Positions 34,143 through 44,253 of a stretch of 64,000 nucleotides of DNA are shown piece after piece; within the stretch, counting starts at the first letter, position 1; each line of letters opens with the position of its first letter. Origin of the DNA: Lyngbya confervoides BDU141951 (lineage in GTDB: Bacteria > Cyanobacteriota > Cyanobacteriia > Thermosynechococcales > Thermosynechococcaceae); the NCBI RefSeq assembly GCF_000817775.3, contig NZ_JTHE03000013.1, positions 1 to 64,000 of the forward strand. Direction: 5' to 3'. A model generated the notes under the pieces. The model did no database searches, was not told the DNA's origin, and saw only the letters and a program-made list of their open reading frames with translations. The position numbers were made by a program, and so were the translations under genes.

Positions 34143-35147
34143 ATGAAAACAACCCTTCTAATCCCTGTTTCCCTTCTGGCGACCCTGATCTCCTCAGTTT
34201 CAGCCCTGACCTCACCGGCAGCGATCGCCCAAAGCTCTGGAAGCGTTGGGATTGAGCAGATTAAGCCCCAGGAGAAGACCCGGATTGCCGTTCTCAACTT
34301 TGACACGGCAACCGTGAGTCAAAGTGGACTGCGGTATGGCCTTTACGACGAAAGTGGCGCCTCCAAGGGGATTAGCAACCTGCTGACCAACGAACTGGTG
34401 AAGGAAGGCAGCTACATTCTCATTGAGCGCAGCCGCGTGGAAGCCGTGCTAGCCGAGCAGAATTTTGGCCAGAGTGGCCGGGTTGAACCCAGCACTGCGG
34501 CACAAATCGGACGAATTTTAGGTGTGGATGCAGTCGTGATCGGGTCTATCACGCAATTTCACGTCGAAGAGCAGTCTCGCGGCGGCAGCCTGTCTGGCCT
34601 GTTTGGGTTAGGCGGGCGGCAACAGAAGCAGGTGGCCCGCGTGCAGCTAGCCACCCGCCTGGTCAGCACGGCCACTGGAGAAATTCTGGCTTCCGCAGAG
34701 GGTACCGGAGAAGCGGATAAGAGCGATGGTGGCGGCCGTATCTTTGGCATCGGTATCGACTCCAACTCCGATAGCTCCGACCGTCTGCTGGGCGAAGCTT
34801 CCAGTCAGGCAGTGGGAGAAATTGTCACCCAGCTTGCCCGCTTCTCGCCTCGATTAGCCGCCAGTGCCACCCCATCCCCGGTGAGCCAAATGGTGATCGC
34901 TGACGTCACCGGTGGCATGGTGGTGCTCAATAAGGGGGGCAACCACGGCTTTCGGCCAGGCATGGTTGTCTCTGTGGAGCGCGTGATTAAGGAGATTAAG
35001 GATCCTGTGACCGGAAAATTTCTCCGGCAGCTCACAGAGCCCGTGGGCCGGGTCCAGTTGACCCAAGTTGACCCCGACTCCTCCATTGGTAAAGTACTGT
35101 CAGGGTCTGGGTTCCGAGTGGGCGACATCGCTAAGGCAATTGACTAG
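34143..35147 (+). CDS. CsgG/HfaB family exported protein
   Basis: A 334-residue protein with a signal peptide (LIPVSLLATLISSVSALTSPAAIA). The CsgG-like core is TRIAVLNFDTATV, then ISNLLTNELVKEGSYILIERSRVEAVLAEQNFGQSG, GRILGVDAVVIGSITQF and ATRLVSTATGEILASAEG. From about 235 a C-terminal part resembles the FlgT-type end (VVLNKGGNHGFRPGMVVSVERV). CsgG forms the curli secretion pore, but the signal peptide here lacks a clear lipobox cysteine and no curli genes are near, so a general periplasmic or outer-membrane role is more likely. It converges with, and overlaps by four bases, the gene at 35144. Confidence 0.85.
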   Translation: MKTTLLIPVSLLATLISSVSALTSPAAIAQSSGSVGIEQIKPQEKTRIAVLNFDTATVSQSGLRYGLYDESGASKGISNLLTNELVKEGSYILIERSRVEAVLAEQNFGQSGRVEPSTAAQIGRILGVDAVVIGSITQFHVEEQSRGGSLSGLFGLGGRQQKQVARVQLATRLVSTATGEILASAEGTGEADKSDGGGRIFGIGIDSNSDSSDRLLGEASSQAVGEIVTQLARFSPRLAASATPSPVSQMVIADVTGGMVVLNKGGNHGFRPGMVVSVERVIKEIKDPVTGKFLRQLTEPVGRVQLTQVDPDSSIGKVLSGSGFRVGDIAKAID

Positions 35148-35677
35148 GGCTGCTTGCGCCAATGACCAATCCCGACCCAGATCCGCTCTAGATCGGGTTG
35201 GTCAAAGGCCGGAATCCAGTCTTGAAGCACCTGTTGCATGAGATCGATGCCGCCAATCTCGTGGAGCCGGCGACCGCAGGATTGGGCCGTTCTGTAAGAC
35301 TCTGGCCGAGAAAAGGGGCAGCGCTGATGGGCTCCCAGCGCACAGCGCTGGTCTTCATGCAGACTGAGTTCAAGAAGACGAATAATCGCTTTGCTGGCCA
35401 GGATACCATCGTAGGGTAAAAAGCTGGGATGGTGGATTAAGTTAGGGACAAATCCCTCTCGACAGCGACGGAGAAGGGTTCTCGCCCTGGCCCGCGCCGC
35501 CTGATCTTGATCAATTTGCTGCTGATTGTACTGCTGCTGTTGTCGATAGGCAGCTTCATCCATCACCTCCGCCGCAATGGGTTGGGTCGGAGTCTCCCCA
35601 TGGGCGGGCCGGACCGAGCCAGGGTGATCCGGGGTGGGCTTGAAGGGGAGAAGGCGATCGCGGGCAGAGTCGGTCAT
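35144..35677 (-). CDS. Conserved-looking unknown protein with cysteine cluster
   Basis: A protein of about 177 residues that I cannot assign. It has a charged, glutamine-rich helical middle (YRQQQQYNQQQIDQDQAARA) and a C-terminal half with four cysteines and histidines (LLRRCREG, HEDQRCALGAHQRCPF and SCGRRLHEIGG), which could bind a metal. The end WVGIGHWRK is tryptophan-rich. GGAG stands eight bases before the ATG at 35677 (MTDSARDRLLPF); upstream extension to 35749 is not favoured. Convergent with the CsgG-like gene. Confidence 0.6.
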   Translation of the reverse strand: MTDSARDRLLPFKPTPDHPGSVRPAHGETPTQPIAAEVMDEAAYRQQQQYNQQQIDQDQAARARARTLLRRCREGFVPNLIHHPSFLPYDGILASKAIIRLLELSLHEDQRCALGAHQRCPFSRPESYRTAQSCGRRLHEIGGIDLMQQVLQDWIPAFDQPDLERIWVGIGHWRKQP

Positions 35678-35788
35678 CGTCACACTCCGAATGCAGAAAA
35701 CAGGGCAGATTCGAGAAAACAGGTCAAAAGTCCACTCCTCCAAGGGCACCCTAACCTATATTGTGCCTACCATGAGGACCTCTGGGCG

Positions 35789-36595
35789 ATGGCATTGATT
35801 GCTGATCTAGACATTCATCCTGAAAAATCCCGCATCTTGAAGCTGCTCTATTTCGTGGTTCATCAGCATTGGGTCACTCATGATTCCATGCTGATGAATC
35901 ATTCCATTCAGGGGCTGTGCCAGGAACTCATGCAGCAAACGCCCGAGGATATAGAGTCCCGGCTGATCCAAAGCGCCATGAAGCTGAATAAGCCCCAAAC
36001 CTATCTAAAGCTGGCACACCTGATTACGGGAGCGCTTCAGCCCTCCTCTGAACCGCCCACCAGCGAGTTAGACCACTTTGGGCTTCGCTTTGCGCTGCAT
36101 CAGGGACTCAATCCCTATAAGGCCAAGATTCTGCTCTACGGGCTGATGCAGGTGAGCGAGGAGAATCGAGAGGGGCCTGAACCATCCCAGGCTGAACTGC
36201 CCCAACTTACTCCCCCTCAGATTGAACAGGCCCTCAAACCATATTCCCTCGATCAGCTCTGCCAGCAGGTGATGATCCGATTTCCAACCCCCTCAAGCCT
36301 GCGTCACGCCTGCCAGCGTCTTCCCCACCTATCGCTGTTTGGACCTTATGCTGAACAGCTTCAACTCATCCAAACCCTCAGTTCCATCCTGAGCCCCCAT
36401 CTGGCTCCGGCAGTCTCCTCGCCTCGATCTCAGTCCCAACCTGAGGCGCAGGCTGAGGACGCACAGGTTAGGGACGCACAGGTTAGGGACGCACAGGTTA
36501 GGAGCGCCCAGTCTACCCTCACAGAGGATCACACCTGTCTCATGATGTCGGTGATAGGCCCCCCCCCTTTCCCCCGCCGCTGCTCAACGCTTTGA
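35789..36595 (+). CDS. Unknown protein with in-frame DAQVR repeats
   Basis: A protein of about 268 residues, mostly helical, not recognised. It starts MALIADLDIHPEKSRILKLLYF, has the segment HWVTHDSMLMNHSIQGLCQELM, and near the C-terminus a low-complexity region with three tandem DAQVR copies. The frame is open upstream to 35507, but that part lies antisense to the neighbouring gene and has a membrane-like composition unlike the rest. The ATG at 35789 has GAGG at a usable distance. It ends 13 bases before the pentapeptide-repeat gene, so the two are probably one unit. Confidence 0.6.
   Translation: MALIADLDIHPEKSRILKLLYFVVHQHWVTHDSMLMNHSIQGLCQELMQQTPEDIESRLIQSAMKLNKPQTYLKLAHLITGALQPSSEPPTSELDHFGLRFALHQGLNPYKAKILLYGLMQVSEENREGPEPSQAELPQLTPPQIEQALKPYSLDQLCQQVMIRFPTPSSLRHACQRLPHLSLFGPYAEQLQLIQTLSSILSPHLAPAVSSPRSQSQPEAQAEDAQVRDAQVRDAQVRSAQSTLTEDHTCLMMSVIGPPPFPRRCSTL
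36458..36502. repeat. Three tandem 15-base repeats coding DAQVR
   Basis: The unit GACGCACAGGTTAGG occurs three times in a row with no change, in frame inside the unknown gene at 35789. Confidence 0.9.
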
Positions 36596-36608
36596 ACTCC
36601 TCCCGCTG

Positions 36609-37601
36609 ATGTCACCGGAAACCATCCTTCAACGATATTCTCAGGGCGATCGCAATTTTGCCGGTGCCCATCTCCCCCGTGCCCAAATGCCTCAGGCAGA
36701 TCTGATTAACGCCAGCTTTGAGCAGGCCACCTTGACTGGGATTAACCTGCGGCTGAGCTACCTCAATCGCGTCAACTTCCACAAGGGGCAATTGCGCTAT
36801 GCCCAGCTCATGGGGGCGAACCTCAACCAGGCCGATCTGCGAGAGAGCAATCTGCGCGATGCCTCTCTCCACGGGGCAAGCCTGCAAGGGGCCAACTTAA
36901 CCCAGGCCAATCTTGCCTTTGCCGATCTCACCGATGCCAACCTCATTGCGGCGGATCTGCGTTCGGCCAACCTCAGCTCGGCCAATTTAAGCGGAGCCTG
37001 CCTCCGCCGGGCCAACTTCACCGCCGACCTCCGCCAGGACAGTGCCAACCTGAGTGGAGCGGTGATGGACGATGCGGACTTTCAGGGGGCCAACCTCCGT
37101 CACGCCAATTTATCACGCACCAGCCTGCGGGGCGCCAACCTGAGCGGGGCCAACCTGCGGGGCGCCAACCTGCGCATGGCAGACCTCAGCGGCGCTATCC
37201 TCACTGGAGCCACCTTGGCAGAGGTCAACTTGAGCGAGAGTCAGCTCTGCCAAGCCAACATCCGAGACACAAACCTGGAGCGCTGTATCCTGAGCGATAG
37301 TGATCTCAGTGGCAGCTGTTTGGCCGGGTCCATTCTCAGTGAAGTCAATCTGCTGCGGGCCAATTTAACCCAAGCCAACCTCTCAGGGGCAAAACTAGCC
37401 CGCGCCGACCTCAGCCGCGCCCAGATCGTGGGGGCCGATCTGAGCGAGGCAACGCTGGTCAAAGCCTATCTGGCCCGAGCCAATTTAACCGGATCCATCC
37501 TCGTGCGCGCTAACTTTAACCAGGCCGACTTAAGCAGCGCGATCTTAGTGGATGTGCATTGGCAAGATACGATCATGCCCGATGGTACGCTCCGCAGTTA
37601 G
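36609..37601 (+). CDS. Pentapeptide-repeat protein
   Basis: A 330-residue protein made almost entirely of A(D/N)LXX pentapeptides from about residue 18 to 320 (for example LQGANLTQANLAFADL), predicted to form a right-handed four-sided beta-helix. There is a short break near 135-145 (FTADLRQDSANLSG). No signal peptide, enzyme domain or kinase fusion. Such proteins are very numerous in cyanobacteria, and only a few have known roles. It follows the unknown gene at 35789 by 13 bases. Confidence 0.92.
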   Translation: MSPETILQRYSQGDRNFAGAHLPRAQMPQADLINASFEQATLTGINLRLSYLNRVNFHKGQLRYAQLMGANLNQADLRESNLRDASLHGASLQGANLTQANLAFADLTDANLIAADLRSANLSSANLSGACLRRANFTADLRQDSANLSGAVMDDADFQGANLRHANLSRTSLRGANLSGANLRGANLRMADLSGAILTGATLAEVNLSESQLCQANIRDTNLERCILSDSDLSGSCLAGSILSEVNLLRANLTQANLSGAKLARADLSRAQIVGADLSEATLVKAYLARANLTGSILVRANFNQADLSSAILVDVHWQDTIMPDGTLRS

Positions 37602-37690
37602 TCAGGTATATTTCATTAAGGCTAGATAGACCTTATTCACTGATCCCTAGATCCCCTAGCCTGACGCGGTGTTTCGGGAAGACAATTGCC

Positions 37691-39025
37691 TTGGCTCAAG
37701 TTATTCTGACGGATATTTGCAAGAGCTTTCCAGCTCGGCGAGGAGAACCCTCAGGGGAGTTTTCTGGGGTGGAACCCGGTCTGCCCGGTGCGGGATCCTC
37801 CGCCAAGACCTCTCCCGCCCAGGCTGCTTCTCCTGGGACTCAGGGAAAGGGCCAGGTGCAGATTTTGCAGCATATTCAGCTCCAAATTCAAGATGGGGAG
37901 TTCATGGTGCTGGTGGGGCCGTCGGGCTGTGGAAAAAGCACCTTGCTGCGCTTGATTGCCGGGCTTGATACGCCCACCGCTGGGCAAATTCGGGTGGGCG
38001 ATCGCCTGGTGAATGATCTTGCCCCCAAGGCCCGAGACATTGCCATGGTCTTTCAGAGCTATGCCCTCTACCCCCACATGACGGTCTATGACAACCTGGC
38101 CTTTGGTCTGCGCCGCACCGGGTTCAAGGGACTGGGTGCACCGAAGGGCGCACTACCGGGGCAGCAGTGGGCGGAAAATGCCCTGATGGTGATCACCCGA
38201 AAACTACCCAGATCCCTTCGATATCAATCGGCTCGCGAACGGGCCATTGCGGGGCATGTGCAGCAGGTGGCGGGGATGCTACAGATTGAGGGCCTGCTCA
38301 AGCGCTTTCCTAAGGAGCTTTCGGGGGGGCAAAAACAGCGGGTGGCGCTGGGACGAGCCATGGCTCGAAATCCCCAGGTGTTTTTGATGGATGAACCCCT
38401 CTCTAACCTGGATGCCAAGCTGCGGGCACAAACCCGTGCCCAGATTGTGAGGCTTCAGAAGCAGTTAGGCACCACGACCATATACGTCACCCATGATCAA
38501 ACCGAGGCCATGACCATGGGCGATCGCATTGCCGTGATGAACGCCGGGGTGATTCAGCAGCTAGCCACCCCCCTGGAGCTGTACAACCGTCCAGCCAATC
38601 GCTTCGTGGCCGCTTTCATTGGTTCGCCGCCCATGAACTTCCTACGAATGCAAGTCAAAGACTCCCAAACGCTCTCTCACCGATCCTTTCAGCTACATCT
38701 GCCCGAATTCCAGGCCCACTTGGGCCAGCGCCTGGGTCAGTGGCTAGATTTGGGGGTTCGCCCGGAGCACATGGATCTGGCCTCCGAGGCTGAGGCGCAT
38801 CTGCCCATTGAAGTGGAGTTGGTGGAGGCCCTGGGCCATGAAACCTTTATTCGCTTTTCCCTGGGGGCAGGAGAGGTCTATGGAGAGGAGGGGCGGGAAC
38901 TGTTCCATGCCCGCATCACCCCGGATCACGAAGTGCACCTTGGCGATCGCCTCCATTTGCGGCTGCAGTTTGACAAGCTCCATTTTTTTGAGGCCCAATC
39001 GGGTCAGGCCCTGCCCTGGACCTGA
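37691..39025 (+). CDS. ABC transporter ATP-binding protein, MalK/UgpC type with insertions
   Basis: A protein of about 444 residues. Walker A is GPSGCGKST, the Q-loop MVFQSYALYPHMT, signature LSGGQKQRVALGRA, Walker B VFLMDEPLSNLDAKLR, and switch VTHDQTEAMTMGD, with a C-terminal TOBE/OB regulatory domain, as in sugar-uptake ATPases. Two insertions are unusual. One is a glycine/serine/proline-rich stretch of about 38 residues after the first strand (SGEFSGVEPGLPGAGSSA). The other is about 40 extra residues in the helical domain after LAFGLRRTG. The TTG at 37691 (MAQVILTDICKSFPARR) with GGGAAG upstream fits the family better than an ATG inside the pentapeptide gene at 37559. No permease or binding-protein gene is adjacent. 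Confidence 0.85.
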   Translation: MAQVILTDICKSFPARRGEPSGEFSGVEPGLPGAGSSAKTSPAQAASPGTQGKGQVQILQHIQLQIQDGEFMVLVGPSGCGKSTLLRLIAGLDTPTAGQIRVGDRLVNDLAPKARDIAMVFQSYALYPHMTVYDNLAFGLRRTGFKGLGAPKGALPGQQWAENALMVITRKLPRSLRYQSARERAIAGHVQQVAGMLQIEGLLKRFPKELSGGQKQRVALGRAMARNPQVFLMDEPLSNLDAKLRAQTRAQIVRLQKQLGTTTIYVTHDQTEAMTMGDRIAVMNAGVIQQLATPLELYNRPANRFVAAFIGSPPMNFLRMQVKDSQTLSHRSFQLHLPEFQAHLGQRLGQWLDLGVRPEHMDLASEAEAHLPIEVELVEALGHETFIRFSLGAGEVYGEEGRELFHARITPDHEVHLGDRLHLRLQFDKLHFFEAQSGQALPWT

Positions 39026-39063
39026 TCCAAACCAGAGCAACCGTTACCCAAAGCTCAAGGATC

Positions 39064-39162
39064 TAAGCTGAGACGCCTAAGCGATGAGACGCCTAAGCGA
39101 TGAGACACCTAAACAGTGAGAGATCTAAACAGTGAGAAATCTAAAGCGAGACACCTAAACCG
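39064..39162. repeat. Degenerate tandem repeat of about 16 bases
   Basis: Repeats of the form GATGAGACGCCTAAGC, decaying to AGTGAGAGATCTAAAC, fill the gap between the ABC ATPase gene and the convergent hybrid kinase gene, about six units. They touch the last codons of the hybrid kinase. Confidence 0.75.
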
Positions 39163-42100
39163 ACAAATACTGGCGTCTTAAGACCTCTGCCACTCGCTGA
39201 TAGGACTGCCGGAGCTGGCCCAAAACCGCAGCAGACTCTTCCAGCGCATTGGCCTTAGCCTGGATTTCGAGGAGGGCGCATTGTTCAACCACCTGCACAG
39301 CGCCAATGTTGGCACTCCCAGATCGCAAGCCATGGGCCGCCTGACGCAGAGCCTGGGCATCCTGGTGAGTAATGGCCTGTTGAATCGCCTGAATCCGGGC
39401 CGGACTGTCGTCCAAATAATCAGACACGATCTGCTTTAAGACCAGCGGCGCATCCTCTCCGGCCAGATCGCGAATATCTTCTAAAATCTGGGGATCTAAG
39501 CAATGAGGGCAAGGATCAGCCGGGGAAGCAGCAGGGGGCGGTTGCATGATTAAATCCTCTAGGGTAGAACGACAGCGCCAAAGATGCCGGGGAAACCGAT
39601 CAGAACGCACCACTTCTAGCAGCTTGTTCAGCAAAGCCTCTGAACGGATGGGTTTGGCGATGAAGTCCTGCATACCCACCTGAAGACATTGTGTCCGATG
39701 CTCGTCAGTGGCATAGGCGGTCATGGCCATAATATAGGGACGCCGATCCGGGGGAAAGATCCGGCAAATCTCTCGGGTCGCGCTCAGCCCATCCATCACC
39801 GGCATTTCCATATCCATCAGCACCAGGGGAAACGAGGACTGCCCCAGCCGGTCCAGGGCTTGCTGGCCGTTCCCGGCCACCGTCACCTGGCACCCCATTT
39901 TTTGGAGCATCAGGGTAGCCACCTGTTGATTCACCGGGTTGTCCTCCACTAGGAGAATCTCCAGCCCCTGCAGGTCGGGCGAGGCGAGGAGGCGAGGGGC
40001 GGCAGGAACCGCCGCCGGTCGAACCTCCGGAGGCAAATCCGCAGCCTGGCTGCCCAGCCCCTCAGGCAGGTCACACGTCGTTTCCAAGGCAACGATAAAG
40101 AAAAACTCTGTGCCCACTTGATCCGGGTCGAAGCCATGGGCCTGAAAGAAGGGGGGAGAGGACGCTGGCCAGCGCGCCGGACTCTGGCCCGAGAGGGTTC
40201 CCTGACTGTGCAGCCAAATTTGTCCACCCATGAGCTGGGTCAGCTGACGCGCAATGGCCAGGCCCAGACCCGTACCGCCATAGCGACGAGTAATGGAGGC
40301 ATCCACCTGGGAAAAGGACTGGAACAGTTTCCCTTGCTGATGCTCGGGAATGCCAATCCCCGTATCTTGAACCCGAAAGCACAGATGCAAGTTCCGAGGT
40401 GGCTGGAAGGAGAAGGCCGTCACCGCCAGGGAAACCCCGCCGGAGTCGGTAAACTTAATGGCGTTGGCCATTAAATTTAGCAAAATCTGGCGCAGGCGCA
40501 TCTGGTCCCCCCGCAGCCCATCCGGCAGCGCGGGGTCGATTTGTACCGTCAATGCAAGCCCCTGCTGCTGGGCCTGGTAGCCGAGCATCTGGCAAACCTC
40601 CTGCATCATGGAGCGCAGCTGAAAGGGGTGCTGATCCAGGGTCAATTGCCCCGATTCCACCTTGGAAAAGTCGAGAATATCGTTGATGAGCGCCAGCAAT
40701 CCTTCCCCACTGTCTTGAATGGTTTTGGCAAAACTTGCCTGTTGGGGAGTGAGGGGCGTATCGCTTAAGAGCCCGGACATGCCGATAATGGCATTCATGG
40801 GGGTGCGAATTTCGTGACTCATGGTGGCAAGAAACTGGCTTTTGGCCACGTTGGCCGCCCTGGCTTTTTCCATGGCTACCTGTAGTTCCTGGTTGCGATC
40901 GCGCAGCTGGTCCTTGGTATCTTGCTCCTGTTTTAGGAGCAGGGAATGGGCAATGGCCACCCCCACCTGGGCCGCAATGGCCTCTAAAAACCGAACTTCA
41001 TCGAAGCTCCAAGCACGCGGCTTAAAGCTTTCATGGAGGCTAATGAGTCCCAGGGCCTTCCCCTGGTAGGCAATTCTGACGGACAAGAGGGCACGAATTT
41101 GCTGGGGCGCACAGACCGAGTCCAGCAGCAGGGTGGATCGCACCGATTGCACATCATCCACGGGCAGAGCGTCATCCTGGGCCATCACCCTTTGAATGTA
41201 GGGGCTTTGCTCCCAGGGCGCCCCCCCGTGCATCAGCGATCGCACATCCTCCACCCGGTATTCCGCCACCACGGGCAAGGCCTGGGCTTTGTCGTGGAAA
41301 TGCAGGACGCAGCGACTCACCTGGAAGGCCAGCCCCACCACATTCACCACCTGTAGGAAGGTTTCCTCCAGGTCCAGGCTATGGTGAAGCTGCTGAACCA
41401 CTTGCTTCATTAAAATGTTTTGCTGGAGCTGTTTACGGACGTGATAGAGGCTCTCAAAGCGATCCAGCTCGCTGCCCAGCCACTGGGTCATCATCTGGAT
41501 CAATTCCCCATCCTTAGGCTGCATCCGCGGCCCCGACTCCCGGCGATCGCTCCAGAACTCCAGTAAGTCTTGATCCTTCTGATCGCGCCCCACGGGCGCC
41601 ACCAGCACGCAAAGGGTACGGCCAGGCCCTTCGGCAACCCGACGCGGATCGCGCGGGTCACACTGCCCAGGTTCCAGGGTAAAAATCTGATAGGAACTTT
41701 CAAAGGCCTGTAATAGGGCACTGAGATAGGCCGATTCCGCCTCCGCCCCGTCTAGATCAAAGCTGTAATCCGGGGGCAGAGCCAGGCTCTCGTCCTCCAT
41801 AGAGACGCTATCCAATACTTGAATCTGTCGTCCCTGGCGGGTATAGAGCGTTCCCACCTCAAACCCAAACCACTGACAGCCCAACCTCAGCAGGCGACAA
41901 ATTCGCTCCTCAAGAGTGACCTCCTGCGCACAAATCACCTCACGTAAGAGGCAGTCGCGGCGCTCGCGTTCCTGGGTTAGCAGGCGCTGCACCGTAATAT
42001 CCTGAGCAAAGATGCGAATCAGCTCACTGCTGGGAATAATTTGCAGCCGCTGCTCGTACACCGACCCGTTCCAGCGAACTTCCCGGCGAAGGGTATCCGT

Positions 42101-42859
42101 CGACTGGGGCTGCTCCACGCGATCAACCCCCTGCAGGAAGGGATGATGACAGCCCTGCTGCTTGAGATCTGGCATTAACTGGTGAGCCGCGGGGTTTGCG
42201 TAGGTCACCTGCCCAGCAAAATCCATTTCGACAATGGGGTTAGGAATCAGCTCCGGAATGGAGGCGAGCCGCATCAGGGCCGCTTCGCGCACATCTTCTG
42301 AGGCGGATAAAGAGGTTTTGTAAATGGCCGATTTCGGCAGATTCCGGGTTTGGAAAAACCCCGATAAATCCTCGGCTTCGCAGGACTCTTCAAACTCTAG
42401 GTCGGACAGATTAGCCAGGAGGTAATATTTGGCGGTGACATCCCGACCGAGCAAAATTTCATCTCCATGGACTAAATCGCGCAGGGTACACTTTTGCCCA
42501 TTGACCCAGGTGCCATTGGTACTGGGTTTGCCATTGAGATCCCCATCTTGAAGCCGAAACTGGTACTCGGCCTCACCCGGAAGGGTCAGCCGCAGTAGGA
42601 TGGCCTGGGACCGGGACACGGTCGCTGAATCTAAAACAATCGCATTGTGTTCATGGCGACCAATGGTGTAGGTGGCTTCCTCCAGAACCACGGTTCTTTT
42701 GCCAGAACGGTCGTGAATCGAGAGGACGTGGCGAAGTTTTTGGCGTCCTAAATCCGTGGGAGGCAGATCTGTGGGAGAAGGGTCTAGCACAGGTTTTAAG
42801 GAGTCCTGAGAGAGAACGTTAGCAGGAGCGCGTCCGGGAGAGGGGACGCCCGGTTGCAT
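39155..42859 (-). CDS. FHA-PAS-GAF hybrid histidine kinase with receiver and HPt
   Basis: A soluble kinase of about 1234 residues. In order it has an FHA domain ([35 protein letters not shown]), a PAS domain, two GAF-like domains, HisKA ([17 protein letters not shown]), HATPase_c ([28 protein letters not shown]), a receiver ([10 protein letters not shown] with phospho-aspartate in [13 protein letters not shown]) and a C-terminal HPt ([13 protein letters not shown]). The whole phosphorelay is thus in one chain. The FHA domain would bind phosphothreonine, linking it to Ser/Thr kinases. The start at 42859 ([10 protein letters not shown]) overlaps the glycosyltransferase gene upstream by 41 bases; a GTG start a little later is possible. 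Likely translationally linked to that gene. Confidence 0.88.
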   Translation of the reverse strand: MQPGVPSPGRAPANVLSQDSLKPVLDPSPTDLPPTDLGRQKLRHVLSIHDRSGKRTVVLEEATYTIGRHEHNAIVLDSATVSRSQAILLRLTLPGEAEYQFRLQDGDLNGKPSTNGTWVNGQKCTLRDLVHGDEILLGRDVTAKYYLLANLSDLEFEESCEAEDLSGFFQTRNLPKSAIYKTSLSASEDVREAALMRLASIPELIPNPIVEMDFAGQVTYANPAAHQLMPDLKQQGCHHPFLQGVDRVEQPQSTDTLRREVRWNGSVYEQRLQIIPSSELIRIFAQDITVQRLLTQERERRDCLLREVICAQEVTLEERICRLLRLGCQWFGFEVGTLYTRQGRQIQVLDSVSMEDESLALPPDYSFDLDGAEAESAYLSALLQAFESSYQIFTLEPGQCDPRDPRRVAEGPGRTLCVLVAPVGRDQKDQDLLEFWSDRRESGPRMQPKDGELIQMMTQWLGSELDRFESLYHVRKQLQQNILMKQVVQQLHHSLDLEETFLQVVNVVGLAFQVSRCVLHFHDKAQALPVVAEYRVEDVRSLMHGGAPWEQSPYIQRVMAQDDALPVDDVQSVRSTLLLDSVCAPQQIRALLSVRIAYQGKALGLISLHESFKPRAWSFDEVRFLEAIAAQVGVAIAHSLLLKQEQDTKDQLRDRNQELQVAMEKARAANVAKSQFLATMSHEIRTPMNAIIGMSGLLSDTPLTPQQASFAKTIQDSGEGLLALINDILDFSKVESGQLTLDQHPFQLRSMMQEVCQMLGYQAQQQGLALTVQIDPALPDGLRGDQMRLRQILLNLMANAIKFTDSGGVSLAVTAFSFQPPRNLHLCFRVQDTGIGIPEHQQGKLFQSFSQVDASITRRYGGTGLGLAIARQLTQLMGGQIWLHSQGTLSGQSPARWPASSPPFFQAHGFDPDQVGTEFFFIVALETTCDLPEGLGSQAADLPPEVRPAAVPAAPRLLASPDLQGLEILLVEDNPVNQQVATLMLQKMGCQVTVAGNGQQALDRLGQSSFPLVLMDMEMPVMDGLSATREICRIFPPDRRPYIMAMTAYATDEHRTQCLQVGMQDFIAKPIRSEALLNKLLEVVRSDRFPRHLWRCRSTLEDLIMQPPPAASPADPCPHCLDPQILEDIRDLAGEDAPLVLKQIVSDYLDDSPARIQAIQQAITHQDAQALRQAAHGLRSGSANIGAVQVVEQCALLEIQAKANALEESAAVLGQLRQSYQRVAEVLRRQYLSV

Positions 42860-44102
42860 AGTGATGCTGTAGGGTGGAATACAGATCCAGCATGCGGGTG
42901 GTAATGTAGTCCCAATCGTAGTTTGCCCGAACCTTCCGATAGCCTTGACATCCCATCTGATGCCGCCATTTTGGATGGTCCAGGCAGCGCAGAATAGCCT
43001 GGGCAATGGCCTGGGGAGAGGGCACCACAATTAATCCATCGCCCTCATGATCAATCAAACTGCGGATCACGGGGAGATCCGCGGCAATGACCGGCTTTTC
43101 ATACTGCCAGGCCTCCACGTAGGCCGCCCCAGAACTTTCATGGAGAGAGGGCAGACAAAACAGGTCACAGGCTGCCAGGGCCGAAGCCTGGTCGGCTAAG
43201 GGGAGATCCCCCAGGTACAGAATGCGCGGATCCTGGACGGTCTGAAAGAACAGGCGAGATTCCGGGGTGGGAGTTCCGACAAACACAAATCGGGCCTCTG
43301 GATATCGTTTCCAAACGAGGGGAGCCGATTGGCACAGGGCGCGATAGCCTTTCTCTGGACGCTGTTTTGCCAGAAACAAAATCACGGGATGATTGCCAAG
43401 GTGATAGCGGCGGCGAAATTGGCGGGGTCGGGCCGGACCTCGCACCAATGGCCCCACCGGACAGACGTAAATTAACTGGGGCTGCACGCCCTGACGGATT
43501 AACCAGTCCTTCTCAAATTGGGTCATGGCAATCAGGGCATCCGAACGGCGGTAGAGACTCAGAAGCGATCGCGGTGCCCGTTGATCGAGATGATTCACAT
43601 ACACCAGGGGCGTCAGAATAAACGGCTTTTTTTGAGCGTGGGCCACCCGCTGGGCGGCCCGGACACTAGCCGTCATCCCCGTGTAAACGGCATGGATCAT
43701 TTCATAGGGCTGGGCAATTCGGGCAATGGGTCGCTGGACACTCAGCCGCAGCAGCGTGCCGTACCAGAACCGCGCCCAGCGATGCTGCTCGTAGCGCTGG
43801 GCCAGCTGCTGCAGTCCCCAGCGCCAGGGCGATGGAGGGCCAAGCTGGTAGATGGGCGTGCAGCCATCACTCAGGGTGAGGGTGGGATTATGGGCAAAGG
43901 CTATTTCCTTCGACACCGGCTCATCGGCGGTGTGTCGAATCACCCCAAGGTCGTAGTTCTGCGCCCTGAGATGAAAGATCAGCTCGCGGGTATGGAGAGG
44001 CGTCCCGGCGATCGCGGGCCAGTAACGAGATACATGAAATAAAATCCTGGGGGACGCCTGCTGGGTCCAGATATCATGATTGATCTCAGGATTTTGGAGC
44101 AT
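42819..44102 (-). CDS. Glycosyltransferase family 4
   Basis: A 427-residue GT-B glycosyltransferase. The N-terminal domain has [16 protein letters not shown]. The C-terminal sugar-nucleotide domain has [16 protein letters not shown] and the E-x7-E motif in [13 protein letters not shown]. It is likely to add a hexose to a lipid-linked oligosaccharide in the cytoplasm. The ATG at 44102 ([12 protein letters not shown]) is my choice; the frame is open to 44210. It overlaps the hybrid kinase gene by 41 bases and follows the anti-sigma-like gene by about 150 bases on the same strand. Confidence 0.85.
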   Translation of the reverse strand: MLQNPEINHDIWTQQASPRILFHVSRYWPAIAGTPLHTRELIFHLRAQNYDLGVIRHTADEPVSKEIAFAHNPTLTLSDGCTPIYQLGPPSPWRWGLQQLAQRYEQHRWARFWYGTLLRLSVQRPIARIAQPYEMIHAVYTGMTASVRAAQRVAHAQKKPFILTPLVYVNHLDQRAPRSLLSLYRRSDALIAMTQFEKDWLIRQGVQPQLIYVCPVGPLVRGPARPRQFRRRYHLGNHPVILFLAKQRPEKGYRALCQSAPLVWKRYPEARFVFVGTPTPESRLFFQTVQDPRILYLGDLPLADQASALAACDLFCLPSLHESSGAAYVEAWQYEKPVIAADLPVIRSLIDHEGDGLIVVPSPQAIAQAILRCLDHPKWRHQMGCQGYRKVRANYDWDYITTRMLDLYSTLQHHYATGRPLSRTRSC

Positions 44103-44253
44103 TAGAGCGAGAAAAGATAACGGTGCGGTGGTGAGCTTAGAGTGCCCTTGTGCTGCGGCCATCGCACATCCGGAGGAGATCTGCCCAAGCGCCCTGTGGG
44201 GTCTACCCAATCCCTCTCATCCCAGCCCAGAGAGCACCGTCTTCATGCGCCGA

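Noticed and set aside
33722-34306. 194-codon minus-strand frame between ATPase and CsgG genes
   Set aside because: Overlaps both genes antisense and looks random.
37559-37690. N-terminal extension of the ABC ATPase
   Set aside because: It overlaps the pentapeptide gene end and has no family likeness; the TTG at 37691 fits better.
43518-44042. 174-codon plus-strand frame inside the GT4 gene
   Set aside because: Antisense to a clear glycosyltransferase.
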